Source of the DNA: an uncultured Paenibacillus sp.
GTDB lineage: Bacteria; Bacillota; Bacilli; Paenibacillales; Paenibacillaceae
Direction of reading: 5' to 3'
Assembly: GCA_937895345.1 (NCBI GenBank)
Contig: CALAWP010000010.1
Coordinates: 30,857-94,856 of the forward strand
DNA length: 64,000 nt
Below, piece by piece: positions 61,356-64,000 of the stretch. Positions within the stretch are counted from its first letter, which is position 1. The number at the start of each line of letters is the position of its first letter. The position numbers were made by a program, and so were the translations under genes. The notes beneath the pieces were generated by a model. That model did not search any database, was not told where the DNA came from, and saw only the letters and a program-made list of their open reading frames with translations.

Positions 61356-63113
61356 ATGAAGGAGCCATTCGGTAACGCGCCGTTAAGCGGAGCGGAGATT
61401 AACAACAGGCCAAACCGGAGGGCGGCGACCGTCATGGTGCAAGGCACCGCTTCGGATGTGGGCAAAAGCCTTATAACGGCAGCGCTTTGCCGCATTTTTG
61501 CGGAGGACGGTTACCGGACCGCTCCGTTCAAATCGCAAAATATGTCGCTGAATTCGGATGTGACCTGGGACGGCAAGGAAATCGGCCGGGCCCAGGCGAT
61601 GCAGGCGGACGCCTGCGGCGTAGCGGCCACGACGGATATGAACCCGATTCTGCTGAAGCCGACGAAGGAGATGGCCTCGCAGGTCGTGGTGCACGGGAAG
61701 CCGCTGCGGGAGTATGAGGCGAGAGAGTATCGCACGCATTATTTGCCGACCGCGGAGCGGATTGTGAAGGAGTCGCTGGAGAGGCTGCGGGCGGCGCATG
61801 ACGTCGTGGTGCTGGAAGGCGCGGGCAGCCCGGCGGAAATTAACTTGAAGGACCGCGACATCGTCAACATGCGCATGGCCGCTTGGGCCGACGCGCCGGT
61901 CATTCTGGTGGCGGATATCGACAGAGGCGGCGTCTTCGCGTCCATTGTCGGCACGCTGGAGCTGCTGGAGCCCGACGAACGGGACCGGGTCAAAGGCTTT
62001 GTCATTAACAAGTTCCGAGGCGACATCAAGCTTCTCGAGCCCGGACTGGACTGGCTGGAACGGCGTACGGGAAAGCCGGTGCTCGGCGTCATGCCGTATA
62101 TGCCGGGTCTCGAGCTGGAGGACGAAGATTCGCTTTCGCTGCGCGCCGGCTCGGACGGTCCCGAACCGCCCGGACCTTATGAACCGACGCCGCTGGACAT
62201 GCTGGATATCGCCGTGCTGCGCCTGCCCCGCATTTCGAACTTTACCGATATGGATCCGCTGCGGTTCGAATCCGACGTGCGCTTGCGGAACGTCGAGCAT
62301 GTCGAACAGTGGGGACGGCCGGACGCGGTCATCGTGCCTGGCAGCAAAAGCGTGATGGAAGATTTGGCATGGCTGCGGAAGCAAGGGCTCGCGGCCAAGC
62401 TGGCGGAATATGCCGCAAGCGGCGGAACGATTGCCGGCATATGCGGCGGTTACGAGATGATGGGAACGAGATTGCTTGATCCTCACAGAACCGAATCGAA
62501 CGTCCGCGAAATGGCTGCTCTGAGCCTGTTTCCGTTCGAGACGGAGTTCGCCGAGGAAAAAAGAACGGTGCGGGTGCAAGGAATGGCGCGGCTCCGCCTT
62601 GGCCTGCCCGGGCTGCCGGTGGAAGGCTACGAGATTCATATGGGCCGGGTTCGGTGGCTCGATCAGCCGAAGCGGCAGCCGTTTCGAATTTGGGAGAAAA
62701 GCTTGGCCCAAAACGATGGGAGCGCCTCTTCTTTCGGAGGCGAAAGCGCGACGAGAGGCGATAACAGAACCGGAACCGGAGGCGAAAGCGCGCCGGAAGG
62801 CGGAAGCGGTACCGTAACCGGAACCGGAAGCGGAACCGATCGCGCGCCCGGCGTCCCCGAAGGAGCATGCACCGAGGACGGACGGGTATGGGGGACGTTC
62901 ATTCACGGCATTTTTCATAACGACGACTTTCGCAGGCATTGGCTCAACGGCATTCGTTCGGACAAAGGGCTCGAGCCTGTTGAAGCGGCGCTGCGCTTCC
63001 GGGAGCGGCGGGAAGCGGCGTTCGGCAGGCTTGCCGGGCTCGCGAGACAACATTTGGACATCGGGCGCATCTATCGCATGACCGGCTTGAGAGAAGAGGA
63101 GGATGACATATGA
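61356..63113 (+). CDS. cobQ: Cobyric acid synthase
   Basis: 585 residues from ATG 61356, seven bases after GGGGG. ATP-dependent amidation of adenosylcobyrinate a,c-diamide at four carboxylates. N-terminal dethiobiotin-synthetase-like domain with VQGTASDVGKSLI and PFKSQNMSLNSDV; C-terminal glutaminase with nucleophile Cys in AGICGGYEMMG and a final catalytic His in HGIFHNDDF. An insert of Gly/Ser/Thr/Glu-rich sequence (residues ~450-503) interrupts the glutaminase domain and makes the protein longer than usual. Overlaps cbiZ by 4 bp. Confidence 0.94.
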   Translation: MKEPFGNAPLSGAEINNRPNRRAATVMVQGTASDVGKSLITAALCRIFAEDGYRTAPFKSQNMSLNSDVTWDGKEIGRAQAMQADACGVAATTDMNPILLKPTKEMASQVVVHGKPLREYEAREYRTHYLPTAERIVKESLERLRAAHDVVVLEGAGSPAEINLKDRDIVNMRMAAWADAPVILVADIDRGGVFASIVGTLELLEPDERDRVKGFVINKFRGDIKLLEPGLDWLERRTGKPVLGVMPYMPGLELEDEDSLSLRAGSDGPEPPGPYEPTPLDMLDIAVLRLPRISNFTDMDPLRFESDVRLRNVEHVEQWGRPDAVIVPGSKSVMEDLAWLRKQGLAAKLAEYAASGGTIAGICGGYEMMGTRLLDPHRTESNVREMAALSLFPFETEFAEEKRTVRVQGMARLRLGLPGLPVEGYEIHMGRVRWLDQPKRQPFRIWEKSLAQNDGSASSFGGESATRGDNRTGTGGESAPEGGSGTVTGTGSGTDRAPGVPEGACTEDGRVWGTFIHGIFHNDDFRRHWLNGIRSDKGLEPVEAALRFRERREAAFGRLAGLARQHLDIGRIYRMTGLREEEDDI

Positions 63114-63808
63114 CGCAACCGTTTCTTGAAGGAACCGTCTACCGTTCGCGGCTGTGGCCCGAACTGCTGCTGGAGCTTAAGGAGGACCGCATCGAAGCGT
63201 TGCTGCCCGGCAAGCTGCACGTGCTTAGCAGCGCGGTCCATCCGGGAGGATTTTCGCGGGCGGACCGCATGGTCAATTGGCGGGTTCCGCTGTCTTACGA
63301 CTGCTCGGATCCCGTCGGCGACCTTGTCGCCAATTGCGGGAAATGGGGGTGCGATCCTTCCGGCACGGTCGGCTTTATTACGGCGGCGGAATTGACGCAG
63401 GCTTCGGTCGAGGAACGCCAGGGCGGCGGCTTTCGCCTCATATGCGTCACGACGGCGGGGACCGGCAACGCCGCCAGAGCCGGGCTGCCCCGTAATGCTT
63501 ATGCCGCTTATACGCCCGGCACGATCAATACGATGCTGTTCATCGACGGGGGAATGACGCCGTCGGCCATGGTGAATGCGGTCATTACGGCCACGGAAGC
63601 GAAATCGGCCGCCTTGCAGAAGCTGGGCATTCGGGACAAGGAAACCGGAGAGCAGGCGACCGGCACGACGACGGACGCTTTGGCCGTCGCCTTGAGCCAG
63701 CAAGGTCCGGTTCACGCTTATGCCGGCTCGGCCACGACGATCGGCTGCGCGATCGGGGAAGCCGTCTACCGGACGGTGCTGGAAGCGTGCGGCTCGTCAT
63801 CCGGTTGA
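63110..63808 (+). CDS. cbiZ: Adenosylcobinamide amidohydrolase
   Basis: 232 residues. Cleaves the aminopropanol arm of adenosylcobinamide (or of pseudocobalamin in some homologues) to give cobyric acid, so imported corrinoids can be rebuilt with a new lower ligand. Family marks: SSAVHPGGFSRADRMVNWRVP, FITAAELTQAS, VTTAGTGNAARAG, GTINTMLFIDGGMTPSAMVNA and TTTDALAVAL. Frequent in archaea and scattered in bacteria. Fits well with btuFCD and CbiB. Confidence 0.93.
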   Translation: MTQPFLEGTVYRSRLWPELLLELKEDRIEALLPGKLHVLSSAVHPGGFSRADRMVNWRVPLSYDCSDPVGDLVANCGKWGCDPSGTVGFITAAELTQASVEERQGGGFRLICVTTAGTGNAARAGLPRNAYAAYTPGTINTMLFIDGGMTPSAMVNAVITATEAKSAALQKLGIRDKETGEQATGTTTDALAVALSQQGPVHAYAGSATTIGCAIGEAVYRTVLEACGSSSG

Positions 63809-64000
63809 CGACGAAACGGACGCTTTCCGGTTCGCGAATCTCCCATCGCGAGGGGCAGCTTCACATGACGGCAGTCAACCACTAGCCGAAAAATAGTCCC
63901 TTTATCATGCAGAGTGAGGAAGCGAACCGGAAGATGGAGGGGCTGTTTTTTTTCTACGACTGACCAATTAACATACAATATGAATTCTCGGTTTTCTGTA
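63809..64000. other. Gene-free end of the window
   Basis: 192 bp with no coding frame. TTCCGGTTCGC (63825-63835) and GCGAACCGGAA (63922-63932) are 11-bp inverted repeats 86 bp apart, followed shortly by nine Ts. A long-range terminator for the cobalamin operon is possible but not convincing. Confidence 0.4.

Noticed and set aside
61383..63053. 556-codon open frame opposite cobQ
   Set aside because: Shadow of a clear enzyme gene; no own start signals.
63825..63953. Terminator made of the 11-bp inverted repeat and later T-run
   Set aside because: The arms are 86 bp apart and 12 bp separate the stem from the Ts, too loose to call with confidence.

Overview
The window is a 64 kb piece of a GC-rich, Gram-positive chromosome, most likely from a member of the Paenibacillaceae (Paenibacillus/Cohnella type). 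The evidence is the miaB-ricA gene pair, a SipS-type signal peptidase, a BirA box of the Firmicute kind, a PucR-controlled purine degradation cluster, SwrC-like RND transport without an outer membrane partner, strong GGAGG ribosome binding sites, and many GTG and TTG starts. No phage, plasmid, transposase, CRISPR, rRNA or tRNA gene was seen. The window opens inside a drug-efflux gene and closes just after a cobalamin salvage gene.

Layout. 1-1.9 kb: DHA2 efflux pump, divergent from a TetR regulator, with an 18-bp palindromic operator between them. 2-4.2 kb: miaB and ricA, closed by a strong terminator. 4.2-7.6 kb: a biotin uptake locus with bioY facing an ECF energizing module (one ATPase, then an ATPase fused to the T membrane subunit) across a BirA operator. 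7.7-13.7 kb: signal peptidase I, a histidine kinase/response regulator pair and an RND pump. 13.9-14.3 kb: a small exported DUF3889 protein. 14.4-27.7 kb: an operon of eight large genes (secreted membrane-anchored protein, ABC ATPase, ABC permease, Gly-rich coiled-coil protein, MoxR ATPase, DUF58 protein, two von Willebrand A membrane proteins), followed by a frameshifted small gene, a rhodanese and a glyoxalase-fold protein. This operon is the best candidate here for an undescribed system.

29-46.6 kb: purine catabolism. Adenosine deaminase and the PucR regulator converge. Divergent from pucR runs a 14-gene block: OHCU decarboxylase, urate oxidase, HIU hydrolase, an amidohydrolase that is probably a purine deaminase, pucA, pucB, a BMP-type ABC importer (ATPase and two permeases), the three xanthine dehydrogenase subunits, the BMP lipoprotein and a Rieske oxygenase. 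Together these genes can import purine nucleosides or bases and oxidise (hypo)xanthine through urate to allantoin; no allantoinase is present in the window. A dGTPase follows.

48.2-52.4 kb: a copper P-type ATPase, a SafE/DsbD-like membrane protein, an Arg-rich unknown, and a FixH/YtkA-like protein. The first two and the last resemble a cytochrome-oxidase copper assembly set. 52.5-63.8 kb: a cobalamin riboswitch with an attenuator controls btuFCD, then cobT-cobU-cbiB-cobS. After 870 bp of AT-richer, gene-free DNA carrying two 183-bp copies of an imperfect palindrome come cobD, cobQ and cbiZ. The B12 locus covers corrinoid import, remodelling, and nucleotide loop assembly.
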